NCBI GenBank assembly: GCA_900320285.1
Contig: ONRQ01000031.1
Location: 1-34,206 of the forward strand
DNA: 34,206 bases
Reading direction: 5' to 3'
From: an uncultured Eubacteriales bacterium
GTDB lineage: Bacteria > Bacillota > Clostridia > Peptostreptococcales > Anaerovoracaceae
The notes under the pieces were generated by a model. That model was not told the DNA's origin, searched no databases, and was given only the letters and a program-made list of their open reading frames with translations. Below are positions 7,507-14,305 of the stretch, piece after piece (within the stretch, counting starts at the first letter, position 1; each line of letters starts with the position of its first letter). The position numbers were made by a program, and so were the translations under genes.

Positions 7507-9147
7507 CTAGCAGCCACAGTCGAGTGGATTTTCCTCATCGAATGAATATTCGTATTTGAAATTTTTGCTATCCTGGCACGGAATATACTGGTTTCCATAT
7601 TCTCCGTATGGGAACATAAAGAGATTGATAGTCGATACACCATCCTCAGCCGGGTTAAGCACTTCAAGATACTCACTGGTAACTATACTCTGCGGAGGAT
7701 CCAGTACTATATCACGTCCCATATTGACGCAGATCCAGTTTTCTTCTGCATTGCCCCAGTATTTATCCTTGATTTTTTCCCATGTCGCATCATGGTCAAG
7801 CTTAGCAGGACCGTCTAATCCACGCCCCTGCTTGATAGCCAGTGCAGGATCTGCCGGTACCCATCCGTAACCAGGAAGATAGAACTCCGCCCTGCAATTC
7901 GGACCGAGTGTAGTGAACCTGAAACCATATTTGGTCCTGGCAGGAATGCCTTCAGCGCGGCACAATGCTACAAACACGGAGTTCATGTCCATGCATGAGC
8001 CTGCATTCCTTCCACCGGCTTCGCCTCTATATCCTTTCAGAATGCTTTCGACATCGCCGAAAATAACAGTCTTGTCATTAGTACGCACCAAATTGTTACA
8101 CATCCAGTCATATATAGCAAAAGCCTTCCGATAGACTGTATGTGCACCTGCAGCGTTTACTATCTCATCGGCAGTCTCTTTGACAATTCCTGAAGTCACA
8201 GACCCGCTCCAATAGTTTTCGCCAAGATACTTCGCTGCTTCACGATCCACCGAACCTTTTTCCATTGCTTCGATGTTTTTATCGCGGATCACAGCCTTTC
8301 TGTATAAATGATATGACAGAGTTGCCTTGCGGTCCTCCGGATTGGCATCTGCACTCCATTCGATATACATTTGCTTCCCGCCGGCAGAATCCTGTGTAAG
8401 TTTTGCTCCCGGAGCATCGCATTTCACAGAGGTGATACTCTGCTGATCATCACTCTGCGGAACAGGCAGCCACACCCTTACAGACTCTCCTGCAGGATAT
8501 CGCGCCTCGTCTGAAAGGTCTACTTTAAGCGTAAGAGTACCGGCCTTAGTAGCAACTACAGTTATATCTACGGAAGCTTTTACACTTTTGTCATTCTTGT
8601 ATGTCGCTGTGATGGTTGCCGTCCCCGGACTGATGCCTGTCACGAGGCCTGTATAATATACATCCGCAACAGACGTATCACTTGATGAGAATATCACGTC
8701 ATCCATCGAAACAGACGATCCGCTCTCCACAGTCGTAACTGAACAAGTTTCACCGATACCAATGATTCCGCTGCTGCTGACGATCCTAATTGTTTTTTTC
8801 GGTGCGGCTTTTGGTTTTGCTTTTACAGTTATCTTGATCTTTTTGACCTTTTTACCCGCCTTGGCTTTAACATAAACCGTTCCCGGTTTAAGGCCTTTGA
8901 CAGTGACTGATTTTTTCTTTTTCTTAGTCAGCTTTGCTATTTTCTTTTTTGAAACTGACCATTTCACATTCCTGTTAGCTTTAAGCTTTACTGTCTTTCC
9001 AACATAAATTGTTCTTTTTGCCGCAGTAACTTTCAGTTTAGTGGCTGCGCTGGCAATCTCAGTACCTGACAGCATCGACACAAACACAAAAACCACAACT
9101 ATTGCAAAGGATATCAGGCGCGTGGATTTTGACTTACTATGCATCAT
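7507..9147 (-). CDS. secreted Ig-like (Big_2-type) and transglutaminase-like protein
   Basis: A 546-residue exported protein. Residues 1-34 form a signal peptide (positive start, hydrophobic core, cleavage near IASA). Residues about 37-110 are a lysine-rich bacterial Ig-like repeat and about 118-197 a second, more ordinary one (DTSVADVYYTGLVTGISPGT). A beta-rich linker leads to a transglutaminase-core domain at about 330-440 with the nucleophile region NAGSCMDMNS (Cys385) and YLPGYGWVPADP (Asp433). The usual catalytic His before C-x-A-E-F is Asn417, so activity is doubtful. The C-terminus ends in Cys-Gly-Cys. The start is supported by AAGGAG. It is probably a cell-surface protein binding wall or protein substrate; no sortase motif is visible. 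It lies downstream of the rhodanese gene but beyond that gene's terminator. Confidence 0.85.
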   Translation of the reverse strand: MMHSKSKSTRLISFAIVVVFVFVSMLSGTEIASAATKLKVTAAKRTIYVGKTVKLKANRNVKWSVSKKKIAKLTKKKKKSVTVKGLKPGTVYVKAKAGKKVKKIKITVKAKPKAAPKKTIRIVSSSGIIGIGETCSVTTVESGSSVSMDDVIFSSSDTSVADVYYTGLVTGISPGTATITATYKNDKSVKASVDITVVATKAGTLTLKVDLSDEARYPAGESVRVWLPVPQSDDQQSITSVKCDAPGAKLTQDSAGGKQMYIEWSADANPEDRKATLSYHLYRKAVIRDKNIEAMEKGSVDREAAKYLGENYWSGSVTSGIVKETADEIVNAAGAHTVYRKAFAIYDWMCNNLVRTNDKTVIFGDVESILKGYRGEAGGRNAGSCMDMNSVFVALCRAEGIPARTKYGFRFTTLGPNCRAEFYLPGYGWVPADPALAIKQGRGLDGPAKLDHDATWEKIKDKYWGNAEENWICVNMGRDIVLDPPQSIVTSEYLEVLNPAEDGVSTINLFMFPYGEYGNQYIPCQDSKNFKYEYSFDEENPLDCGC

Positions 9148-9191
9148 ACTCTACTCCTTAATCATTCCGGCTATATCCATACCGGTATTAA

Positions 9192-9231
9192 AAGGCGATG
9201 ATCACAAAAGCTTGTCTGCGATCATCGCCTT
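9192..9231 (-). terminator. terminator after the rhodanese-like gene
   Basis: AAGGCGATGATC (9192-9203) pairs perfectly with GATCATCGCCTT (9220-9231). On the minus strand the stem is followed by TTTTAA. It lies about 45 bp downstream of the rhodanese stop and about 45 bp upstream of the transglutaminase-like start. Confidence 0.8.
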
Positions 9232-9276
9232 CATTCGTCCAGAATAATACGGTCCTTCTAGGAGAACTGTATTTAT

Positions 9277-10005
9277 TTATTGAACATCCGTACCCTCGAT
9301 TGGGTAATTTGCATCAACCCAAGCGGAGATGCCGCCGGCATAACGATATACGTTCTTAAGTCCCAGACTGGTCAGGTACATAGCTCCCTGATGCGAGCGC
9401 TGACATTTTGTGAATCCGCAGTAAACTACGATCATTACATTTTTGTCTTTGAACTCTGTAGCCTTATAGGACTTTTTGCCGTAGTGCTTATCTTTCTTTT
9501 TTGAGCACTTCTTGTAGTACTTTTTAGCAGGCTTCTTTGTTACCCATTTCTTTTTCTTGGAGTTCCAATAATATTTGACCTTCTTGGTACCTATTTTAGC
9601 CTTAAGCGTATTGTAAAGAGCAGTCTTTTCTCCAGGAAGGATCACAAACTGAGGGCCGTTATTAGCACCTACGATTGAGCAGATAGCTCCTGGAATGTGA
9701 CGCTTTGACCACCAACCTTCAGGCATAGTATCAATGATGATCATTTTCTGGTTGGCATCCATCTTTGCCTTAAGTGTTTTGGTATCAATGAGTTTATACT
9801 TGCCCTGTACGGTCTGATCATGTAAGTCTTTAGCGACTCCTTCTGCATCTACTTCGTTCTTAATGACCTGTGTGCACTGCACCTTAGCCTCTTTAATGTC
9901 CTGTCTGGTAGCTTCTGTAGGTGGAGCAGCAGCAAATACTGAAAGTGAACCAAAGCTCAGAGCGAATATAAGCACCAGAGCCAATATTGTAGCTTTTCTC
10001 TTCAT
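9277..10005 (-). CDS. secreted rhodanese-like domain protein with lysine-rich insert
   Basis: A 242-residue protein with an N-terminal signal peptide (residues 1-26, cleavage near VFA-AAP), so it acts outside the membrane. The rhodanese domain is recognisable by IIIDTMPEGWWSKRHIPGA (about 89-107), the active-site loop VVYCGFTKCQRSHQGA (Cys196, with Cys201 close by) and the closing YAGGISAWV (222-230). Sulfur transfer or redox use of the cysteine is inferred from the family. Between the two halves, about residues 141-182 are extremely rich in Lys and Tyr, unlike ordinary rhodaneses; this may bind wall polymers or nucleic acid. The start is supported by AGGAGG. It has its own promoter and is closed by a strong terminator, so it is probably monocistronic. 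Confidence 0.85.
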   Translation of the reverse strand: MKRKATILALVLIFALSFGSLSVFAAAPPTEATRQDIKEAKVQCTQVIKNEVDAEGVAKDLHDQTVQGKYKLIDTKTLKAKMDANQKMIIIDTMPEGWWSKRHIPGAICSIVGANNGPQFVILPGEKTALYNTLKAKIGTKKVKYYWNSKKKKWVTKKPAKKYYKKCSKKKDKHYGKKSYKATEFKDKNVMIVVYCGFTKCQRSHQGAMYLTSLGLKNVYRYAGGISAWVDANYPIEGTDVQ

Positions 10006-10026
10006 ACAACCCTCCTTTTAAAAAAA

Positions 10027-10051
10027 GAACTAACGTTATTACCGTTAGTTC
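10027..10051 (-). terminator. hairpin plus T-run directly upstream of the rhodanese-like gene
   Basis: GAACTAACG (10027-10035) pairs with CGTTAGTTC (10043-10051) and on the minus strand is followed by seven T, just before AAAAGGAGG of the rhodanese gene. It can end the PAP2/MscS transcript. Because the rhodanese promoter seems to start transcription right at this hairpin, it would also form the 5' end of that mRNA. Confidence 0.75.
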
Positions 10052-10052
10052 G

Positions 10053-10081
10053 ATTTTAGCAATTATGTAATTGTCCTTCAA
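10053..10081 (-). promoter_or_regulatory. promoter of the rhodanese-like gene
   Basis: On the minus strand TTGAAG (10081-10076) and TAAAAT (10058-10053) are separated by exactly 17 bases. The predicted start site falls at the beginning of the hairpin at 10051. Confidence 0.55.
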
Positions 10082-10187
10082 TTGTATAAGGCTAACCACA
10101 GTATCGTTACTTTCAATAGATACCGGCCGCTGTATTGATTTCAGCTATCGATATATGCTTATCCTTACAGCAGCCTCACTCTGTTAT

Positions 10188-10931
10188 TCAATGTTTAGGC
10201 TTGTAGCCTCTCGTCGATTCCGGAGAATCACTTTTGCGCTTCGATGCCTGCTTATTGTCATAAGTAAACTCCAGAGCAGGATCGACTTTCTTTTTACCTT
10301 CGCCCGATACAGCCGCGGCAAACAGGAACAGCAGTGTAGCGCTGAGAAGTATGCCTCCGATTATATCGGTGAACCAGTGTACTCCGCACCACAGTCTTCC
10401 ACCGACAGTAACCACTGTTGCAATGAAGCAAAGAACTCTTATGAATGCGCCGAAAAGGTTGCCGAAATACTTGTCGGAAACTATCATCACAGCTATCATG
10501 ACCGTCATGATCAGCATGGTGTGTGATGAAGGGAACGATGCTTCAGGTGCTGTCTCTCCCGGCATGATTATTGGTCTGTAGTTGACTATATATTTTTCGA
10601 AGAATACATAGCATCCTATTACGGCTATAAACAGTCCGCCGAGTGCCCAGATCTCCCTGTCGACTTTCAGCAGACTCCTGCGCTTTATCATCTGAACGAT
10701 TCCGGCAACAGCGAACATTCCGCAGATCGCTATGGCTATGTATCCTATGAAATCCGTTATATCATACCAGATCATGTTGACACCGGTAAGGTTATGTACA
10801 AACTGATTGATGTGTGAAAAGCCGACCTCAGTACCGGCAGGACCAATCGCTGCAACGTCATATATTCCGAGCAGTACAATCAGTACTGCAAACAAAGCTC
10901 CCGAAATGACAGCTCCAATGATTCTTTTCAT
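10188..10931 (-). CDS. PAP2 family membrane phosphatase
   Basis: A 247-residue polytopic membrane protein of the type 2 phosphatidic acid phosphatase superfamily, which removes phosphate from lipid phosphates or pyrophosphates such as undecaprenyl-PP. The three motifs are present: KYIVNYRP (Lys113, Arg119), FPSSHT (Ser136, His137) and GRLWCGVHWFTD (Arg179, His185, Asp189). The Lys-to-Arg spacing in the first motif is one residue shorter than the textbook form. About six hydrophobic segments are visible. The C-terminal tail (from about residue 213) is polar and cytosolic. The start has AAGGAATAAGG upstream. It follows the MscS gene after 24 bp, so the two are probably co-transcribed, a plausible pairing of envelope functions. 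The exact lipid substrate is unknown. Confidence 0.88.
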   Translation of the reverse strand: MKRIIGAVISGALFAVLIVLLGIYDVAAIGPAGTEVGFSHINQFVHNLTGVNMIWYDITDFIGYIAIAICGMFAVAGIVQMIKRRSLLKVDREIWALGGLFIAVIGCYVFFEKYIVNYRPIIMPGETAPEASFPSSHTMLIMTVMIAVMIVSDKYFGNLFGAFIRVLCFIATVVTVGGRLWCGVHWFTDIIGGILLSATLLFLFAAAVSGEGKKKVDPALEFTYDNKQASKRKSDSPESTRGYKPKH

Positions 10932-10955
10932 CTGAACCTTATTCCTTTCTGTGGT

Positions 10956-11780
10956 TTATTTGCTTACGCTTATTGGTGTTGATGGTCTTGCTATACCTGC
11001 CTTGTTAAGCGCAGCCGGTATTTCCTTCATCAGGGCACCAAACTCATTCCAGTAATCAGAGGTCTTAACCCAGACTCTGACAGTGTAAGTCAGTCCGCCC
11101 GGTACTCCGGCTGTTATCAGAACCTGCGGAGCAGGCTGACCAAGAAGCCACTTTGTTTTATCGATAACATCAAACAGTATTTTCTCAACCTTATCTGCAT
11201 CTTCCGATCCGGCGATGTCGAAGTTAAGATCGACTCTCCTGATTTGCTCTGCGGTTGCATTGCAGACAGTCGAGTTCATCAGGGTGCCGTTCGGAATGGA
11301 GATCCTGCGGTTGTCGATAGAAGTAAGCACGGTATAAACGAGTGATATGTTTTTTACGGTTCCTTCTTCACCTCCGGCAACGATATAGTCACCTACATTG
11401 AACGGGCGGAATATGAGGAGCATGATACCGCCGGCAATATTGCCGAGTGCCCCCTGCATTGCCATACCTATGGCAACGCCTATAGAAGCGATCGCTGCAA
11501 TAACCGATGACATCGGTACACCCAGCAGTGCGATTATCGACACAACGAGTACAACATAAAGAGCAGCTTTTACAAAAGTCTGAATGTAGCCTGCAGCTGT
11601 CGGATCGATGGACTTCAGGGACTTCAACCTTCCCATGCCCTTTATGATCCTCTTGATAATAAAGCTTCCAATCAGATAGACAACTAACGCCACAACCAGC
11701 TTTAACCCGATGTCGATCGCGCCGTCACTGATTCTGTCAATAATCTTTTCTACATTATTGATACTTGCCTCCATAATCAT
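10956..11780 (-). CDS. mscS: MscS-type mechanosensitive channel
   Basis: A 274-residue small-conductance mechanosensitive channel with three transmembrane segments, which opens under membrane tension to release solutes. The pore-lining TM3 region with alternating Gly/Ala (GVAIGMAMQGALGNIAGGI) and the following FRPFNVGDYI are the family signature. The beta domain contains IDNRRISIPNG. The length fits minimal MscS proteins (E. coli MscS is 286 residues). AGGAG lies six bases before the ATG at 11780; a second in-frame ATG two codons later is possible. It is the first gene of a pair with the PAP2 phosphatase. Confidence 0.93.
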   Translation of the reverse strand: MIMEASINNVEKIIDRISDGAIDIGLKLVVALVVYLIGSFIIKRIIKGMGRLKSLKSIDPTAAGYIQTFVKAALYVVLVVSIIALLGVPMSSVIAAIASIGVAIGMAMQGALGNIAGGIMLLIFRPFNVGDYIVAGGEEGTVKNISLVYTVLTSIDNRRISIPNGTLMNSTVCNATAEQIRRVDLNFDIAGSEDADKVEKILFDVIDKTKWLLGQPAPQVLITAGVPGGLTYTVRVWVKTSDYWNEFGALMKEIPAALNKAGIARPSTPISVSK

Positions 11781-11884
11781 TCCTTTCTCCTGATATACTT
11801 TTCTCTTAACCAGTTAATAATATCACTCTGCGCATGATGTGTCCATTGAGACAGGCCGGACCGGGCCCGCAGGGTGCCCACGAA

Positions 11885-11914
11885 TTGCCATACACCCGTC
11901 TTCAATGATACAAT
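11885..11914 (+). promoter_or_regulatory. candidate promoter of the tagD-like locus
   Basis: TTGCCA (11885-11890) and TACAAT (11909-11914) are 18 bases apart, followed by GGAG and the ATG at 11958. The broken gene therefore still has intact expression signals. Confidence 0.45.
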
Positions 11915-11957
11915 ACAGTCACAGAACAGAAATACCGCCATCGAATGGAGTAAATAA

Positions 11958-12345
11958 ATGAAAAGAGTAATCACATACGGCACATACGACCTGCTGCATT
12001 ATGGTCACATCAACCTGCTCAAAAGAGCCAAGGCTCTCGGTGACTACCTTATTGTCGCTATCTCAACAGATGAGTTCAACTGGAATTCAAAGCAGAAGAA
12101 ATGCTACTTTTCTTATGAGCAGAGAAAAGCTCTTGTTGAAGTATCACATCGACACCTTCGTGATCGGAGATGACTGGAAAGGAAAATTCGACTTCCTCAG
12201 AGAAGAAGGTGTTGAAGTCGTCTACCTGCCTCGTACACCTGAGATAAGCAGCAGTCAGATAAAGAAAGACCTTTACGATGCCAACGCCGTGGACGGCGCG
12301 TCAAAGACATCGCACGATGAGATAGACACAAACCCTGAAAAATAA
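11958..12345 (+). pseudogene. tagD: glycerol-3-phosphate cytidylyltransferase (TagD-like), frameshifted by internal deletion
   Basis: The locus encodes both ends of a TagD-type nucleotidyltransferase, which makes CDP-glycerol for teichoic acid synthesis, but in two different frames. The first frame (11958-12173) starts [20 protein letters not shown] with the HxGH catalytic motif and is good up to [10 protein letters not shown]. The rest ([19 protein letters not shown], then RTPEISSSQIKKDL) lies in the next frame and ends at 12345. Compared with the family as I recall it (B. subtilis TagD, 129 residues), about 22 residues around the IRYVD...W segment are missing at about 12138-12145, roughly 68 bases, which explains the frame change. 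The tail after KKDL is about 20 residues longer than usual. The promoter, GGAG site and terminator look intact, so the deletion is recent or an assembly error. Confidence 0.8.
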
Positions 12346-12354
12346 GCAAATTAA

Positions 12355-12387
12355 GTCCGCCGGCCATAAGCCGGCGGATCTTTTTTT
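12355..12387 (+). terminator. intrinsic terminator after the tagD-like locus
   Basis: TCCGCCGGC (12356-12364) pairs with GCCGGCGGA (12370-12378) and is followed by a run of seven T after one C. It lies nine bases after the stop codon on the plus strand. Confidence 0.88.
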
Positions 12388-12394
12388 CTCTGTT

Positions 12395-13174
12395 TCAGAA
12401 CGAGATGATCTCCTCGTTGAGGTCATCCACTGTGATGTTTACGTTGTGATAGCGCTCTCTCTTCTCAGTTACTTTTCCGAAGTTTATAGCCTCCTGAGGG
12501 CAATACTGCACGCAAGCGCAGCACGATATGCACTTGTCACTGAACACTACAGCCTTGCCAACGTATCTGATATTGCCCATAGGGCAGACCCTGGCGCAGG
12601 TACCGCACTGTACGCAATTGTCATTGGCTTTGAGTGTCAGGCCTTTCTTGCGTGCGATCTGCGGCCAGAGCGCATGCTCTGCACTGTTTACATATGCCTT
12701 AGGCACTCCTCTTTTCGATTCAACACAATTCCTGATGTCATTCGCGAATTTATCCGCAAAATGCTCCGATCTTGCCTGAGCCTCTACCGCTCCCATCTTC
12801 GGGATCATGAGGTCGTGCGGGAAGAGCCAGATGCAGGTGCACTGATGTGTTACCGCAGCCCAGTAGTCAAGAGGAATGATCTCGTTCAGCTTTCTGAGGC
12901 CTTCGCCCTTGTAGGATGCGCTCTGATTGATCGCAAACGTATATGCATCAGGGCTGACTTTGATGTCATGGAGATATCTCTCAACATGTCCCGGGAGTCC
13001 GCCGCCGTAGCAAGGGAAAATGAATCCTACTCTTTTTGCCTCTCTTACATCTGTGACAGCCGGATATTTACGCATCATGATGATGTCTGTGTCGCCGAGG
13101 TTCCTGGCGATGTTCTTTGCCATATCGAGGCAGTTGCCCGTGCCCGAATAGCAAAAAATGACGTTTTCTTTCAT
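12395..13174 (-). CDS. EFR1-type flavodoxin-ferredoxin fusion protein
   Basis: A 259-residue cytoplasmic electron carrier. The N-terminal half is flavodoxin-like, with the phosphate-binding loop CYSGTGNCLDMA (residues 8-19) and PCYGGGLPGH at 54-63. The C-terminal part has two [4Fe-4S] motifs: Cys187/190/193/197 and Cys215/218/221/225. This order is that of the EFR1-family ferrodoxins of anaerobes. The start is set at 13174, where AAGGAG precedes ATG by seven bases; the open frame runs further upstream to 13333, but that part is compositionally odd and has no ribosome site. It lies downstream of the glycyl radical activase gene on the same strand, separated by a 162-bp gap with a hairpin. It may supply the low-potential electron for activase radical-SAM chemistry; that link is inference. 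Confidence 0.88.
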   Translation of the reverse strand: MKENVIFCYSGTGNCLDMAKNIARNLGDTDIIMMRKYPAVTDVREAKRVGFIFPCYGGGLPGHVERYLHDIKVSPDAYTFAINQSASYKGEGLRKLNEIIPLDYWAAVTHQCTCIWLFPHDLMIPKMGAVEAQARSEHFADKFANDIRNCVESKRGVPKAYVNSAEHALWPQIARKKGLTLKANDNCVQCGTCARVCPMGNIRYVGKAVVFSDKCISCCACVQYCPQEAINFGKVTEKRERYHNVNITVDDLNEEIISF

Positions 13175-13304
13175 CTTTGGTCTCCTTTTTCGCGGCACAC
13201 GGCCGCCGCGCCAATACCAATTATCTACATTGCAATTATACATCATATTTATGCAGTAAAAAAGGTTTTTGGAAACCAGTATCCGCTCATCAGTTTTCAA
13301 ATAT

Positions 13305-13334
13305 AATGCCGGCTGCATCAACTGCGCCGGCATT
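13305..13334 (-). terminator. hairpin at the end of the BCAA/glycyl radical block
   Basis: AATGCCGGC (13305-13313) pairs perfectly with GCCGGCATT (13326-13334), starting two bases after the activase stop codon. The T-run on the minus strand is poor (ATATTTG), so this is a weak terminator or a 3' stabilising hairpin. A TATAAT sequence further downstream, at about 13239-13234 on the minus strand, may start the EFR1 transcript. Nothing else is visible in this 162-bp gap. Confidence 0.5.
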
Positions 13335-13336
13335 TA

Positions 13337-14260
13337 TTATCTGTAATCGGTGATCTCTATTCCCTGAGCTGCCGCGATACCGCGCAGCTTTTTCATTTCT
13401 TCCTTATCCGGAGTGTAAAAGTCTTCCTGCCCGAAAGGCATACCGATCGCCTCGTATTTGATCATGCCCAGCGAGTGATACGGAAGGAGTTCCATCTTTG
13501 CATCAGGCAGCACGTCATGTACATATGCCGCTGATGCAGCTATATTTTCTTCACTGTTGTTTACCCCGCCTATCACCGGTATCCTGATGACTGTTTCAGG
13601 ATCCTGCTTAAGGGATCCCAGGCGGGCGATGTTTTCAAGTATTCGCTCATTGCTTACACCCGTATATTGCCTGTGCAGCTCCGGATCCATGTGCTTAAGA
13701 TCCATGAATATCAGATCCATACGCTCAAGAGCCGGTCTTACACTTTCAAAGTCAAAGTAACCGCAGCTTTCGAGGTCGATGCTGAGCCCTGAATCGTACA
13801 GTTCTTTTGATACATAATCCAGAAATTCCGGCTGTGAGGTCGCCTCTCCTCCCGAGAATGTCACTCCGCCTCCGCTGTATGAGTAGAACAGCCGGTGCTT
13901 CATTACCTCCCTGATCACGTCATCGGCATCCATAAGCGTTACCATGCCTGCTCTCGCCTCCTCCGGGCAGGCTCTCACGCACGCTCCGCAGGATATGCAT
14001 CTGTCGTGCCCTGTCACTTCACCATTCGTCAGGGCATCCATGTCTATTCCTATCCCCTGCGGGCACACGGCAGCACATGCGCCGCATCCGATGCACTTTC
14101 TTTTGTGCCACCCTATGAGTTCCTTCTGTTCGAAGCCCTCGGGATTCGAGCACCATCTGCAGCGGAGCGGACAGCCTGCCATGAATATATTCGTCCGTAT
14201 ACCCTCTCCGTCATTGACCGAGAACGGCTGGATCTGCATTATATAGCCCTTGATACTCAT
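13337..14260 (-). CDS. glycyl radical enzyme activase (radical SAM, PflA family)
   Basis: A 307-residue radical-SAM protein that would install the glycyl radical on the partner enzyme encoded just upstream. The SAM-cluster motif is GCPLRCRWC (Cys30, Cys34, Cys37). A ferredoxin-like insert carries two further four-cysteine motifs (Cys56/59/62/66 and Cys88/91/94/98), as in activases of dehydratase/decarboxylase-type enzymes rather than PFL itself. SGGGVTFSGGEAT (about 129-141) is the SAM-binding region. The start at 14260 keeps the conserved IKGYIMQIQ opening, but no good ribosome site precedes it; a strong hairpin (14269-14292) occupies that position. An alternative start at Met8 has AAGGG seven bases upstream. 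The gene follows the glycyl radical enzyme after 45 bp. Confidence 0.92.
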   Translation of the reverse strand: MSIKGYIMQIQPFSVNDGEGIRTNIFMAGCPLRCRWCSNPEGFEQKELIGWHKRKCIGCGACAAVCPQGIGIDMDALTNGEVTGHDRCISCGACVRACPEEARAGMVTLMDADDVIREVMKHRLFYSYSGGGVTFSGGEATSQPEFLDYVSKELYDSGLSIDLESCGYFDFESVRPALERMDLIFMDLKHMDPELHRQYTGVSNERILENIARLGSLKQDPETVIRIPVIGGVNNSEENIAASAAYVHDVLPDAKMELLPYHSLGMIKYEAIGMPFGQEDFYTPDKEEMKKLRGIAAAQGIEITDYR

Positions 14261-14268
14261 ACTTACAA

Positions 14269-14292
14269 TTATGCCCGGCCTTAAAGGCCGGG
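14269..14292 (-). other. strong intercistronic hairpin between enzyme and activase genes
   Basis: GCCCGGCC and GGCCGGGC form an 8-bp GC stem around CTTAAAG-type bases, just before the activase start. There is no T-run after it on the minus strand, so it is more likely to stabilise or process the mRNA, or to lower activase translation, than to terminate. Confidence 0.6.
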
Positions 14293-14305
14293 CTTGTTTC
14301 TGTGA

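Noticed and set aside
12446-13306. 286-residue plus-strand frame opposite the flavodoxin-ferredoxin gene
   Set aside because: The minus strand has two clear four-cysteine Fe-S motifs and a good ribosome site; the plus frame has neither domain nor signal.
13175-13333. N-terminal extension of the flavodoxin-ferredoxin protein
   Set aside because: The extra 53 codons lack a ribosome site and homology-like composition, while AAGGAG sits correctly before the internal ATG at 13174.
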